Part shown: positions 1-8,395 of the stretch, in pieces
Numbering within the stretch: the first letter of the stretch is position 1
How the letters are laid out: every line of letters begins with the position of its first letter
Source of the DNA: Candidatus Aerophobetes bacterium Ae_b3b
Lineage (GTDB): Bacteria > Aerophobota > Aerophobia > Aerophobales > AE-B3A
Assembly (NCBI GenBank): GCA_005223085.1
Contig: NJBP01000034.1
Location: 1 to 23,650 of the forward strand
Length of the DNA stretch: 23,650 nucleotides
Reading direction: 5' to 3'
Program-made: the position numbers and the translations under genes
Notes under the pieces: generated by a model
Database searches by the model: none
The model's input: the letters and a program-made list of their open reading frames with translations, nothing else
Told to the model about the DNA's origin: nothing

Positions 1-215
1 GTGATAGTTTTACTTCGGCAATATTAGCAAAATTTCTACAGAAAATTAAGCAGGGCAAAGATCCGTTTGATCTTGATTGTGAGGAAATGGAGGACATTTT
101 AAGATTTGCTAATGCTGCAGGAGCATTGACAGCAACCAAAAAGGGAGTAATTCCTTCCCTTCCCACTCAAGAAGATCTGTGTATCTTTTTGAATGGATAT
201 GGCAAAATTAATTGA
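1..215 (+). CDS. PfkB-family sugar kinase, C-terminal end (5' part outside window)
   Basis: An open frame runs from base 3 to a TGA at 213-215 and encodes about 70 residues. It begins with DSFTSAIL, which matches the end of the GAGD(S/T)F motif of ribokinase/PfkB-family kinases, so the first visible codon would be the catalytic Asp. It continues with FANAAGALTATKKGVIPSLP, the typical C-terminal AGA...G.P.LP helix region of this family. PfkB kinases phosphorylate a sugar or sugar acid with ATP; the substrate cannot be read from the tail. The end overlaps the predicted start of the transketolase N-terminal gene by 23 bases, so the kinase is the upstream member of the same operon. The rest of the gene lies to the left of the window. 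Confidence 0.8.
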   Translation, partial: DSFTSAILAKFLQKIKQGKDPFDLDCEEMEDILRFANAAGALTATKKGVIPSLPTQEDLCIFLNGYGKIN

Positions 216-1083
216 ATTCAGAGTAAATTTATTAAAAGAGAGAAGCAGTCTGTTGAAACACTCAGTTGAGCTTGTTAGAGGATTGAAGGAGGCAGCCATC
301 GCTGTTGGCCAAGAAATTGTCAAAATGACAAGTAATGCTAATTCAGGCCACTTAGGAGGCTCGCTTTCCTGCGTAGACATTCTCGTAGCTTTGTATTTTC
401 ATCAACTCAACCACAACCCCCGAAATCCATCTTGGCCAGGTAGAGATAGATTTGTTTTAAGCAAAGGGCATGCTGCTCCAGCTCTTTACGGTACTTTAGC
501 CCTCAGTGGATGCTTCCCCAGGGAAGAGTTAAAGACTTTCAGAGACATCGATAGTAGGCTACAAGGCCACCCGGATAACAAGAAAACTCCCGGAGTTGAG
601 ATTTCTACAGGATCTCTAGGTCAGGGGCTCGCCGTCGCTGTGGGGATGGCATTAGGATTCAAACTGGCCGGCAAGAACAATCAAGTATACGCTTTGGTAG
701 GGGATGGTGAGTTGGATGAAGGAGAGATCTGGGAGGCGGCAATGTTTGCCAGCCATCATAAGATAGTGAACATAACAGTTCTGGTGGATAGAAACCACGG
801 TCAAAATGATGGAAGAACGGAGGAGGTAATGTCCATAGAGCCCTTGGCTGCAAAATGGGCATCCTTCGGCTGGAAAGTCTTTGAGGTTGACGGACATAAC
901 ATAAAGAACATTCTCAATGTTTTAGACAGATCAATGGAAAATAGGAGCAAACCGACTGTTATAATTGCTCAAACGGTAAAAGGTAAAGGGATCTCTTTTG
1001 TGGAAGGTAATGACGACTACCATGCCAAACCCCTACCTAAAGAGCTGGTAGCTCAAGCCATAGCTGAGTTGGGAAAAAGATGA
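193..1083 (+). CDS. Transketolase, N-terminal (pyrophosphate-binding) subunit
   Basis: This 296-residue protein is the N-terminal half of a transketolase encoded as a separate gene. Visible motifs are SGHLGGSLS (about 51-59), VLSKGHAAPALY (88-99), GSLGQGLAVAVGMALG (140-155) and the thiamine-diphosphate/Mg2+ motif GDGELDEGEIWEAA (170-183). It would act in the cytoplasm with the adjacent C-terminal subunit to move two-carbon ketol units between sugar phosphates. Split transketolases are common in archaea and many anaerobes; a split form is also known as apulose-4-phosphate transketolase (AptAB) in the apiose pathway. The ATG at 193 (or the in-frame ATG at 199) overlaps the upstream kinase and lacks a strong ribosome-binding site, so translation is probably coupled; the first 35-40 residues before the conserved core are uncertain. 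The stop overlaps the next start (ATGA). Confidence 0.93.
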   Translation: MDMAKLIEFRVNLLKERSSLLKHSVELVRGLKEAAIAVGQEIVKMTSNANSGHLGGSLSCVDILVALYFHQLNHNPRNPSWPGRDRFVLSKGHAAPALYGTLALSGCFPREELKTFRDIDSRLQGHPDNKKTPGVEISTGSLGQGLAVAVGMALGFKLAGKNNQVYALVGDGELDEGEIWEAAMFASHHKIVNITVLVDRNHGQNDGRTEEVMSIEPLAAKWASFGWKVFEVDGHNIKNILNVLDRSMENRSKPTVIIAQTVKGKGISFVEGNDDYHAKPLPKELVAQAIAELGKR

Positions 1084-2045
1084 AAAATACTATAAACTCA
1101 CCCCAATTGATGTCTACCAGAGATGCTTATGGGCAAGTTTTAGTTGAGATAGGGAAAGAACAGAAAAATATTGTTGTCCTCAATGCGGATCTTTCTCAAT
1201 CCACGAGAACTTCGTTATTTGCTGAAACTTTCCCGGAAAGATTCTTTAATGCTGGAATTGCTGAGCAAAATATGATGGGAGTAGCAGCTGGTCTTGCTAC
1301 TACTGGATTTATACCTGTAGTATCGACATTGGCCATATTTGCCGCTGGCAGAGCGTATGATCAGGTAAGAAATACAATCGTTCATTCAGGTCTCAATGTT
1401 AAGATTGTAGCTACTCATTCCGGGATTACTATGGGTAAAGATGGTTCTTCTCATCAATCAATAGAGGATATCGCTTTAATGAGAGTTATACCTGATATGA
1501 CGGTCATTGTTCCAGCTGATGCTCTTGAAACAAAAAAAGCTCTGCGAGCTACCATTGAATACAAAGGTCCTGTTTATATTAGATTGGGACGCCCAGAGAT
1601 TCCCGTTGTTACAGACGAAGAATCACCCTTTGTCATCGGTAAAGCCGATATTTTGAGAAAAGGGAATGATTTAAGCATTATCGCCTGTGGAATAATGGTC
1701 TTTCAAGCTTTAAAAGCTGCCGATGTTCTAGTCTCGCAGGGGATAAAGGCAAGAGTCATAAACATGCATACTATTAAACCTCTTGATTTAGAAATTTTAT
1801 TTAATGCGGCCAAAGAGACAGGTGCCATCCTCACCGCAGAGGATCACAGCATTATAGGTGGGCTGGGCAGTGCAGTTCTGGAGGCCCTTGCCTGTAAAGA
1901 ACCGAGGCCGCCAGTATATCGGATTGGGGTCCGCGATGTCTTTGGTGAATCTGGCGAGCCGGATGATCTTATTAGAAAATACGGTCTTTCTTGGAAGGAT
2001 ATAGTCAAAGCTGCTAAGGAAGTTTTATCATTGAAAGAGGGTTAA
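1080..2045 (+). CDS. Transketolase, C-terminal subunit
   Basis: This 321-residue protein contains the pyrimidine-binding and C-terminal domains of transketolase. The sequence GIAEQNMMGVAAGLA (about 59-73) carries the Glu (E62) that activates thiamine diphosphate. It is followed by the usual AIFAAGRAYDQVRNTI segment, the THSGITMGKDGSSHQSIED loop, and a C-terminal domain with the TAEDHSIIGGLGSAV motif. It starts with a 4-base ATGA overlap with the N-terminal subunit, which fits a stoichiometric two-subunit enzyme. The next gene begins one base after its stop. Sequence alone does not separate a general pentose-phosphate transketolase from a pathway-specific one acting on an unusual ketose phosphate. 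The kinase upstream and the oxidoreductase downstream favour a dedicated pathway. Confidence 0.93.
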   Translation: MKNTINSPQLMSTRDAYGQVLVEIGKEQKNIVVLNADLSQSTRTSLFAETFPERFFNAGIAEQNMMGVAAGLATTGFIPVVSTLAIFAAGRAYDQVRNTIVHSGLNVKIVATHSGITMGKDGSSHQSIEDIALMRVIPDMTVIVPADALETKKALRATIEYKGPVYIRLGRPEIPVVTDEESPFVIGKADILRKGNDLSIIACGIMVFQALKAADVLVSQGIKARVINMHTIKPLDLEILFNAAKETGAILTAEDHSIIGGLGSAVLEALACKEPRPPVYRIGVRDVFGESGEPDDLIRKYGLSWKDIVKAAKEVLSLKEG

Positions 2046-2046
2046 A

Positions 2047-3357
2047 ATGTTACAAATTAAAACTAAACTGGAGGATTTAGAAAGGGATAAAAATTCAATC
2101 TGTATTGGTATCGTGGGAGCGGGTGAGACAGATACAGGTCAGAGGGGAGCTACTTTGATTGAGCAGATTGAAAGTGTTCCGGGAATTACTACCTTAACAG
2201 TGGCAGATAGTTCTATAAATGAAGCTATTTATGCCTTTAAGAAAAGTGGAATTCCCGAGAGAGAAATAGAAATTGCAGACAATCTCTCGCTGGCAGCTAA
2301 AGCCATTACTGGAGGCAAAAGGGTGGTGACCCAAAACTTTGATATGGTACCGAAGCTGGCAAGTATACAGGCTCTCCTTGTTGCTACAAAAGATCCAGAG
2401 AAGAGCGCTACGGTAGCCTTTAAATCTATAATGGAGAAAAAGCACGTCGTTATGCTTAACGCCTTAGCTGATGTTACAGTTGGCTCTGTTCTTAAGCTGA
2501 TAGCTGATAATGCAGGAGTAGTTTACACATTCTCCGTTGGAGATGAGCCGGGGGTTATATTGGAACTATGTAGTTTTGCTCAAATTCTTGGCTTTGAGGT
2601 CATAGCGGCAGGGAAGGGGAAGAATAATCCCCTTAACCAATCAGTTACCCCAGATGATTTAAAAGAGGCTTCTCAAACGAGTGGTGCGAGCCCTCAAGCT
2701 CTCGCCTCTTTTGTTGACGGAACGAAAACTATGTTAGAAATGACTGCCCTTGCTAATGCTACAGGTTTTGTCCCCGATAAAAGAGGAATGCATGGCCCTG
2801 AGGTTTCTGTGGATGATCTACTGAACATATTTTGCTTAAAAGAAGAAGGAGGTATATTAAGTAGGATAGGCATAGTGGACTACGCCATAGGAAATGTTGC
2901 TCCCGGAGTATTTGTTATTGTGAGAACTGAGCAAAAATCTTTGGTCGATGACCTCAAATATCTAAAAATGGGTGAGGGTCCCAGCTATCTTTTATATAGA
3001 CCATATCACCTTGGCAATATTGAAGCTCCTTTGTCCATTGCCAAGGCTATTTTTGACGGAGAGCCCTCGATAGCTCCTTTAGGGGCCCCTATCGCTGAGA
3101 CCATAACTGTGGCAAAGAGGGATCTAAGAGCTGGCGAGGAAATAGATGGTATCGGAGGTTACACTGTCTACGGAACTATTGAGAGAGCAGAGATTGTAAA
3201 GACTGAAAATCTTCTTCCTCTCGGCCTAGCAAAGGGAGCAAAACTCTTAAGCAACGTGGAGGCGGGTCACTGTATCTCATACGGCCAAGTACGATTAGAT
3301 AAGAATTCATTTATGTGGGTACTTAGAAGACTGCAAGATAGGTTGTGTAAAAATTAG
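2047..3357 (+). CDS. NAD(P)-dependent SAF-domain oxidoreductase, DRL/homoserine-dehydrogenase-like family
   Basis: This 436-residue protein has an N-terminal Rossmann region beginning ICIGIVGAGETDTGQRG (about 18-34), a central part with GKGKNNPLN (about 195-203) and HGPEVSVDDL, and a C-terminal SAF-like domain from about residue 350 (TVAKRDLRAGEEIDG...YTVYGTIE). This order matches the homoserine-dehydrogenase-like family that includes DRL, the alternative deoxyxylulose-phosphate reductoisomerase described in Brucella. Many members of the family have other or unknown functions, so an isoprenoid role is only one possibility. It follows the transketolase gene by one base, with a GAGGG-type ribosome-binding site inside the previous gene. 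The operon suggests reduction or rearrangement of a sugar phosphate made by the kinase and transketolase. The substrate is unknown. It is not a true homoserine dehydrogenase, because the SAF domain and GKGKNNPLN motif mark a separate branch. Confidence 0.72.
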   Translation: MLQIKTKLEDLERDKNSICIGIVGAGETDTGQRGATLIEQIESVPGITTLTVADSSINEAIYAFKKSGIPEREIEIADNLSLAAKAITGGKRVVTQNFDMVPKLASIQALLVATKDPEKSATVAFKSIMEKKHVVMLNALADVTVGSVLKLIADNAGVVYTFSVGDEPGVILELCSFAQILGFEVIAAGKGKNNPLNQSVTPDDLKEASQTSGASPQALASFVDGTKTMLEMTALANATGFVPDKRGMHGPEVSVDDLLNIFCLKEEGGILSRIGIVDYAIGNVAPGVFVIVRTEQKSLVDDLKYLKMGEGPSYLLYRPYHLGNIEAPLSIAKAIFDGEPSIAPLGAPIAETITVAKRDLRAGEEIDGIGGYTVYGTIERAEIVKTENLLPLGLAKGAKLLSNVEAGHCISYGQVRLDKNSFMWVLRRLQDRLCKN

Positions 3358-3360
3358 CTT

Positions 3361-3382
3361 ATTGACTACTTAGTCTGTCAAT
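3361..3382. terminator. Weak inverted repeat between convergent genes
   Basis: ATTGAC at 3361-3366 pairs with GTCAAT at 3377-3382 around a 10-base loop, in the 46-base gap between the convergent oxidoreductase and Clp1-like genes. There is no clear T-tract on either side, so this is at best a weak bidirectional terminator. Confidence 0.2.
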
Positions 3383-3403
3383 CTCAATAGCTTCCATATT
3401 TTC

Positions 3404-4270
3404 TCAATCCACCTCTTTACCTTCGAGGTTAATCCTGAGTTTACCCCAAAGGATGCCTCCGATTTTCTTTTCTTTATCCAAAGGAGTATATACGGATATA
3501 CTCCTCATCCTCCCATCTACCTCGTCCACGATACCTAAAGCTAGATTCCTGCCTTCGGTGTCTCTTAGGCAGATCAAGCGATTGTGAAGATATTCCTCTG
3601 AGACAATGCCCCCTAGTCCAATTCTGTCCCCGGCCAAGACCAAGCTTTGAGCACGTTCAAAATAAGCTTTGAATCTCTGCTCGCGGTAGCTGACTCTTTC
3701 AGAATAGTTCTTTTGTCTAACGCCAGGGGGTACTTTCATACGATAGATTTTGGGTATGGTCATCCCCCTAAAGCCAATGAGAATATGTTCCAGCTCATCG
3801 GTTCTCTGGAGAGCTAAGATTATCCGGGGTTGAATTATATCTGTCATGCATCTCTTCAAAACTCTTGCTGGTCCTCCTCTTATCATGCCGGTAGTGTCCA
3901 ATAAAATCTTATCTACCTGGGGCCTAGCTCTTTCATAGATAATCTTGATCCCAGTAATCATGGGAAGGAGATTGCCAGAAGGAGAGGTGGCTCCCACGAA
4001 GTAGAAATCCTTTACCACCAGATTCTCCCATCCCTCGAATTTTTTTTCTAGAAGCCCCCAGGCTATCGTAGTGGGAGGACCCACATGAGACTGCCCCAGA
4101 TCAGCATCTACCACTCCTACTCTAAAAGTTGGTAAAAGAAGTTCTAAAAGATCCTCAATGAGAGTAGTTTTCCCGGTGTCTGATCCGCCCACAACCATTA
4201 TTGTTCTATTTTGCGATTCCAATACAGCATCTTTTATCTTCGGGTTCAGCACGAATCCAGGATCAGTCAT
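3404..4270 (-). CDS. Clp1/Grc3-family P-loop protein, putative polynucleotide 5'-kinase
   Basis: This 288-residue protein has a Walker A motif GGSDTGKTT (about 28-36) and the sequence VVDADLGQSHVGPP (53-66). The D-x-D-x-G-Q signature marks the Clp1/Grc3/NOL9 polynucleotide kinase group. A third nucleotide-site segment LLDTTGMIRGG lies at about 123-133. The C-terminal part (about 205-285) resembles the small beta domain that follows the kinase core in this family. Characterised members phosphorylate 5'-hydroxyl ends of RNA or DNA; whether this bacterial protein does so cannot be judged from sequence. It lies 5 bases after argJ and must be transcribed with it, a partnership with no obvious biochemical reason. 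Other GTPase/ATPase functions are possible. Confidence 0.72.
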   Translation of the reverse strand: MTDPGFVLNPKIKDAVLESQNRTIMVVGGSDTGKTTLIEDLLELLLPTFRVGVVDADLGQSHVGPPTTIAWGLLEKKFEGWENLVVKDFYFVGATSPSGNLLPMITGIKIIYERARPQVDKILLDTTGMIRGGPARVLKRCMTDIIQPRIILALQRTDELEHILIGFRGMTIPKIYRMKVPPGVRQKNYSERVSYREQRFKAYFERAQSLVLAGDRIGLGGIVSEEYLHNRLICLRDTEGRNLALGIVDEVDGRMRSISVYTPLDKEKKIGGILWGKLRINLEGKEVD

Positions 4271-4275
4271 AGTAT

Positions 4276-5508
4276 CTAGACATATCTTTTGTTGATTTTC
4301 ACATATCTTTCAGTCAAATCACATCCCCAGAAGGTGGCCTTGTCTTTTCCTTGATGGAGATCAATAGTTATTTTCACTTCATCCTGCTTCAGGACTTCTC
4401 CTAGTTTTTCTTCTGTCCCATCTACTCCCAAACCTCCTTTTACCACCAAAAAATTGTCAAAATAGACATCTACCCGATGGGGTTTTACTTTGGCATGAGC
4501 TGCGCCAACCGCGGACATCACTCTTCCCCAATTGGGAGATGCACCGGCGATGGCGGTCTTCACCAACATCGAGTTTGCCACTGCTCTAGCAATCCTCCTG
4601 GCATCCTTGGGGAAAGGAGCCCCCTTTACTTTTACCTCGATAAATTTTGTCGCTCCTTCCCCATCCCGGACAATGAGCTTGGCCAAAGATTCACAAATCA
4701 AATTGAGTGCCTGGCAGAAGCGGTCGAAGTTCTCGTCCTTGAGTTTTATTTTTTTCTTCTTGTGCCAGGTTTTTATTCTTTTGTTCCTTGAAAGTCCGTT
4801 AGCCAGGATAAATAGGCTGTCGTTGGTGCTCATATCCCCATCCACACTAATCTGGTTAAAGGATTTGTTGACCGCAGACCTCGTTGCCTCTTCCAGAGCA
4901 TCCTCAGTTATACAGGCATCGGTAGTGATAAAACAGAGCATGGTCGCCAGGTTCGGTGAGATCATCCCCGCTCCTTTAGCCATACCTCCAATTACTACCT
5001 TACCTTTTCCCCTTGCTGGAATGTCGGTTTCCACTGCTATTTCCTTGGTAATCTTGTCGGTGGTCAGAATGGCCCGAGCTGCCCGATGGCCACCTTTAAA
5101 AGATAGAGATTCCACCGCTTGTTCTATCCCAGCCTCAATCTTAGACATAGGCAAGGGTTTACCTATCCTTCCGGTAGAGGCTACCAGAACCATATCTTCC
5201 TTTACTCCTAAATGATGAGCTACTAATCTGGCCATTTTCTCTGCGTCTTTAAGTCCTTTTTCTCCGGTGCAGGCGTTGGCATTGCCGCTATTTATAATGA
5301 TTGCCTGGGTCTGGTGGCGGCGAATCTTCCTTAGAGAATAATGAACCGGCGCTGCCTTTACCTTGTTGCTGGTAAACATCCCAAAACTCATCGCCGGAAC
5401 CTCTGAATAAATCAGTGCTAGATCAGGCTGAGTTGCTTTTATCCCACAGTGCACCCCTGCTGCTTTAAATCCCTGGGGGGCTGTAATTCCTCCTTCTACT
5501 TCTTTCAA
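4276..5508 (-). CDS. argJ: Glutamate N-acetyltransferase / ornithine acetyltransferase
   Basis: This 410-residue protein matches ArgJ over its full length. The autocleavage site is in KGAGMISPNLATML (about 178-191): self-processing would occur before Thr189, which becomes the nucleophile of the beta chain. Other family motifs are TSNKVKAAPV (46-55), NSGNANACTG (73-82) and the C-terminal AGASPNWGRVM. ArgJ transfers the acetyl group from N-acetylornithine to glutamate, giving the recycling form of arginine biosynthesis; some members also use acetyl-CoA. It lies 10 bases after argC and 5 bases before the Clp1-like gene, so the three form one operon. No argB or argD is next to it, so the rest of the pathway is elsewhere. 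Whether it is mono- or bifunctional cannot be told. Confidence 0.96.
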   Translation of the reverse strand: MKEVEGGITAPQGFKAAGVHCGIKATQPDLALIYSEVPAMSFGMFTSNKVKAAPVHYSLRKIRRHQTQAIIINSGNANACTGEKGLKDAEKMARLVAHHLGVKEDMVLVASTGRIGKPLPMSKIEAGIEQAVESLSFKGGHRAARAILTTDKITKEIAVETDIPARGKGKVVIGGMAKGAGMISPNLATMLCFITTDACITEDALEEATRSAVNKSFNQISVDGDMSTNDSLFILANGLSRNKRIKTWHKKKKIKLKDENFDRFCQALNLICESLAKLIVRDGEGATKFIEVKVKGAPFPKDARRIARAVANSMLVKTAIAGASPNWGRVMSAVGAAHAKVKPHRVDVYFDNFLVVKGGLGVDGTEEKLGEVLKQDEVKITIDLHQGKDKATFWGCDLTERYVKINKRYV

Positions 5509-5518
5509 TGGTTTCTCC

Positions 5519-6532
5519 TTAGCTTAAGCCCATGGTTTCTTCAAATCCACACATTATATTCATGTTTTGCACTGCCTGGCTAGAGGCACCCTTGCCCAAA
5601 TTATCGATAGTAGAAATGACTATTACCTGACGTTTTTTTTCATCGACCATAAGTCCTATCTGGCATCTATTTGAATTGACTACATCTTTTACCTGAGGAA
5701 AGCAGCCTTGAGGGAGAATTTCCACGAAAGGTTCCTCTCTATAGAAGTCCTCAAACGCTTTAACTAAATCCTTGGGCTGCGGAGGATCCTTCAGGCCAGC
5801 ATAACAGGTAGAAAGTATTCCTCGATTAAGGGGAACCAGGTGGGGAACGAAGGTGATCTTAACCTCTTTTTGGGCAAGTTTAGCTAACTCTTGTTCTATT
5901 TCGGGGATATGGCGGTGACATCCTACCTGGTAAGCAGATAAGTTCTCATTGACCTCGGGAAAATGGGTTTTCAAGGTAAGTTTTCTTCCTGCTCCGGTAA
6001 CTCCGGATTTGGAATCTACAATGATGCTATCCTCTTTTATTAAATCAAACTTTAGTAAAGGAGCCAGCGAGAGTATGGTTGAGGTAGGGTAACAGCCCGG
6101 ATTGGCTACCAGACGGGCTCCTTTTATTTTTTCCCGGTAAAGCTCGGGTAGGCCATAGACTGCCTGTTTAAGCAAATCTTTCTTTTTATGGGCTACTCCA
6201 TACCACTTCTCATAAACCAGGGGATGGTCGAGACGAAAATCAGCCGAGAGATCCACTATTCTTTTGCTTCTTAAATAGAGTTTTCCCACCACTTCCATGG
6301 AGGCTCCATGAGGAAGAGCCAAGAAAATAAAGGAAGAAAAGGAGACTATTCTTTCTACATCGAGTGATTGACAAACTAGATCCGTACTCAACCAGGGATA
6401 AACCTCTGAGATTTTCTTTCCGGCAAAACTTTGGGAAGTTATCGTCTCGATCTCTACTCTGGGGTGTCTCAAGAGAATCTTAACCAGTTCTGCCCCGGTG
6501 TAACCGGTGGCTCCAATGATCGATACTTTCAA
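5519..6532 (-). CDS. argC: N-acetyl-gamma-glutamyl-phosphate reductase
   Basis: This 337-residue protein has the N-terminal NADP-binding start MKVSIIGATGYTGAELVKIL and the catalytic motif NPGCYPT (about 144-150), with Cys147 as the nucleophile. SGVTGAGRK and the conserved histidine region FVPHLVPLNRGI are also present. It reduces N-acetylglutamyl-phosphate to the semialdehyde in arginine biosynthesis. Length is normal for the family (about 340). The ATG at 6532 is preceded by GAGGTGAGGG, a good ribosome-binding site. It is the first gene of the argC-argJ-clp1 operon, with a promoter candidate about 45 bases upstream. Confidence 0.96.
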   Translation of the reverse strand: MKVSIIGATGYTGAELVKILLRHPRVEIETITSQSFAGKKISEVYPWLSTDLVCQSLDVERIVSFSSFIFLALPHGASMEVVGKLYLRSKRIVDLSADFRLDHPLVYEKWYGVAHKKKDLLKQAVYGLPELYREKIKGARLVANPGCYPTSTILSLAPLLKFDLIKEDSIIVDSKSGVTGAGRKLTLKTHFPEVNENLSAYQVGCHRHIPEIEQELAKLAQKEVKITFVPHLVPLNRGILSTCYAGLKDPPQPKDLVKAFEDFYREEPFVEILPQGCFPQVKDVVNSNRCQIGLMVDEKKRQVIVISTIDNLGKGASSQAVQNMNIMCGFEETMGLS

Positions 6533-6576
6533 CCCTCACCTCTTTAAAATTCGGATATGCACAAGATACTCGTGTT

Positions 6577-6605
6577 AGTTTAGCAAAACAGGAAGGACTT
6601 GGCAA
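6577..6605 (-). promoter_or_regulatory. Sigma70-type promoter of the argC operon
   Basis: On the minus strand TTGCCA (6605-6600) and TAAACT (6582-6577) are separated by 17 bases, which fits a -35/-10 pair. They lie in the 112-base gap between the MerR-type gene and argC and point to argC. The assignment rests on motif match only. Confidence 0.45.
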
Positions 6606-6644
6606 ACAAAGGGATTTTAGGAAAGGATGGAGTCTTGAGAAATT

Positions 6645-7082
6645 TCAATAACTTCCATTTTCTTGAATTTTGTCTTTTGTATGTCTGGAGATCTTACCAA
6701 TGGCCACACTCCAGACTAACTGTGATCTGTTTAAAACGTCAATAACCTTTTTTGGATCACGGGTCAGGGCGAAAACGCTTTTCCCGTTGGTGAGAAATTT
6801 AAGCTCGGATAGAGGCTCTTTTATTTCTGGCTCATGTTTTTTCAAATAATCTACGCTTTTTCTTATCTTCTGTAGTGAGATTCCACTCTCCAGAAGGCTT
6901 TTAGCTGTTTTCAATCTTATTAAATCTCCAAAGGAATAAAGCCTCCTACTTCCTTTCTTGGCGCTTTTTATACTGGGTTTAATGAAATCAATCTTGGCCC
7001 AGTATCTAAGTTGGTTATAGGAGATTCCCACCACCTTTAAGACCAGTCCTGCTCTGTATCCTTTCATAGCGCTCGATTTCAT
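6645..7082 (-). CDS. MerR-type transcriptional regulator
   Basis: This 145-residue protein has a MerR-like winged helix-turn-helix at about residues 8-78: GLVLKVVGISYNQLRYWAKIDFIKPS, then SRRLYSFGDLIRLKTAKSLLESGISLQKIR. The remaining 65 residues form a short effector part with no cysteine cluster, so it is not a metal-sensing MerR of the classic kind. Its start overlaps the stop of the upstream PaaK gene in an ATGA, so it is co-translated as the last gene of the transport and acyl-CoA-synthetase operon. It may therefore regulate that operon, which is an inference from position. The ligand is unknown. Confidence 0.8.
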   Translation of the reverse strand: MKSSAMKGYRAGLVLKVVGISYNQLRYWAKIDFIKPSIKSAKKGSRRLYSFGDLIRLKTAKSLLESGISLQKIRKSVDYLKKHEPEIKEPLSELKFLTNGKSVFALTRDPKKVIDVLNRSQLVWSVAIGKISRHTKDKIQENGSY

Positions 7083-8383
7083 ATCTTCCTCTTATCAATC
7101 AGTCTTTTCGCTTTGCCTGTGGTTCTGGGCAGAGTAGCCGGCTCTACCAGTTCTACCTGAGGAGTCACCATTAGCTCCCCTTTAAGTCTAGCCTTAATCT
7201 TATTCTGTAATCTTTTCAAATCTTTGAGGGAACCCCTAAAAAATCTTTTCTTAATCTCCAGGATCACCCTCATCTCCTCCAGGCCCCCATGTCTTTCCAG
7301 AACAATCTGGTAGTTTCTTCCCACCTCGGGCAGGCCCATAAGGATTCTTTCCACCTCTGAGGGAAAGATATTTACACCTCGAAGGATAAACATATCATCT
7401 ACTCTGCCTTTGATTCGGGATATGCGACGGTGGACTCGTCCACACCTACAGGGATCAGGGTATATATGCGTCAGATCACCAGTCCTGTACCTCAGGATAG
7501 GCATTGCTTCTCTATTTAGGGTGGTTAACACCAGCTCTCCCTCTTCACTGTCCCTTCGAATCTCCAGAGTCTCTTGATCAATAACCTCCATAATGAAATT
7601 ATCCTCCCAGAGATGCATTCCGCACTTTTCCTTACACTCAAAAGCAACTCCTGGACCGTTCATTTCCGAAAGACCGTAAGAATCATAGGCATCCAGGGAG
7701 AAAATTTCCTCGATCTTACTCTTTGTGGCCTCAGAATAAGGCTCTGCTCCTAAATAAACTATGCGCAAGTTAAAATCACCTCTGGGGTCCATTCCCATTC
7801 TTTCCATAACTTCAGCTAAGTAAAGAGCATAGCTAGGGGTTATATGGACTATGGTGGTTTTGAAGTCATGCATCAGCTCAATTTGGCGCTCTGTGTTGCC
7901 AGTTCCACTTGGAATTACCAATAGCCCTGCTCTTTCCGCTCCGTAATGAAAAATGAGACCTCCGGTAAACAACCCATAGCTCATCATGTTTTGAAAAACA
8001 TCTTCAGGTCCTGCTCCTGTCATGCTCATACTGCGAGTTATGAGCCGGGCAGCTTGATCGATATCTTTCTGGGTAAAGAGTACCGCTTTAGGTTTACCGG
8101 TGGTACCGGTAGAGGTATGTAACCTTACCAGACGAGATAAGGAAGAGGTTAAAAACCCATAGGGATAACCAGCACGTAGGTCTTCTCTGGTGGTAAAAGG
8201 AAGTCTTTCCAAATCTTTCAGATTTTTTATATTATCGGGTTTTACCTTGCGTGCGTCAAATGCTTCTCGATAGAAAGGTACTTTATGATAGACTCTGTCT
8301 AGAACTTTCTTTAACCTTTTTAACTGAAGTTTCTCCAGGTTTTCTCTATCAAGATACTCTGGATCTATTTCTCTGGACATCAC
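7079..8383 (-). CDS. Phenylacetate-CoA ligase family protein (PaaK-like), copy 1
   Basis: This 434-residue protein is a member of the ANL adenylate-forming superfamily of PaaK type. It has the phosphate loop TSTGTTGKPKAV (about 89-100), DSYGLSEMNGPGV, the YRTGDLT motif and the hinge/C-terminal KGRVDDMFILRGVNIFPSEVE. A CRCGR motif and nearby cysteines (FECKEKCGMH) may bind a metal, as seen in some PaaK-like enzymes. Such enzymes use ATP and CoA to make acyl-CoA from phenylacetate or related aryl and short acids. The start is a GTG at 8383 or the adjacent ATG at 8380. It lies 12 bases after a second paaK-like gene and overlaps the MerR-type gene. The three copies here may activate different acids made from amino acids. 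Confidence 0.9.
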   Translation of the reverse strand: MMSREIDPEYLDRENLEKLQLKRLKKVLDRVYHKVPFYREAFDARKVKPDNIKNLKDLERLPFTTREDLRAGYPYGFLTSSLSRLVRLHTSTGTTGKPKAVLFTQKDIDQAARLITRSMSMTGAGPEDVFQNMMSYGLFTGGLIFHYGAERAGLLVIPSGTGNTERQIELMHDFKTTIVHITPSYALYLAEVMERMGMDPRGDFNLRIVYLGAEPYSEATKSKIEEIFSLDAYDSYGLSEMNGPGVAFECKEKCGMHLWEDNFIMEVIDQETLEIRRDSEEGELVLTTLNREAMPILRYRTGDLTHIYPDPCRCGRVHRRISRIKGRVDDMFILRGVNIFPSEVERILMGLPEVGRNYQIVLERHGGLEEMRVILEIKKRFFRGSLKDLKRLQNKIKARLKGELMVTPQVELVEPATLPRTTGKAKRLIDKRKI

Positions 8384-8395
8384 TGAACTTCTCTC

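Noticed and set aside
99-380. Minus-strand open frame of 93 residues over the kinase/transketolase junction
   Set aside because: It is antisense to two overlapping genes with clear family motifs and has no recognisable sequence of its own.
4532-5215. Plus-strand open frame of 227 residues inside argJ
   Set aside because: It is a shadow of argJ on the other strand; argJ has full-length family support.
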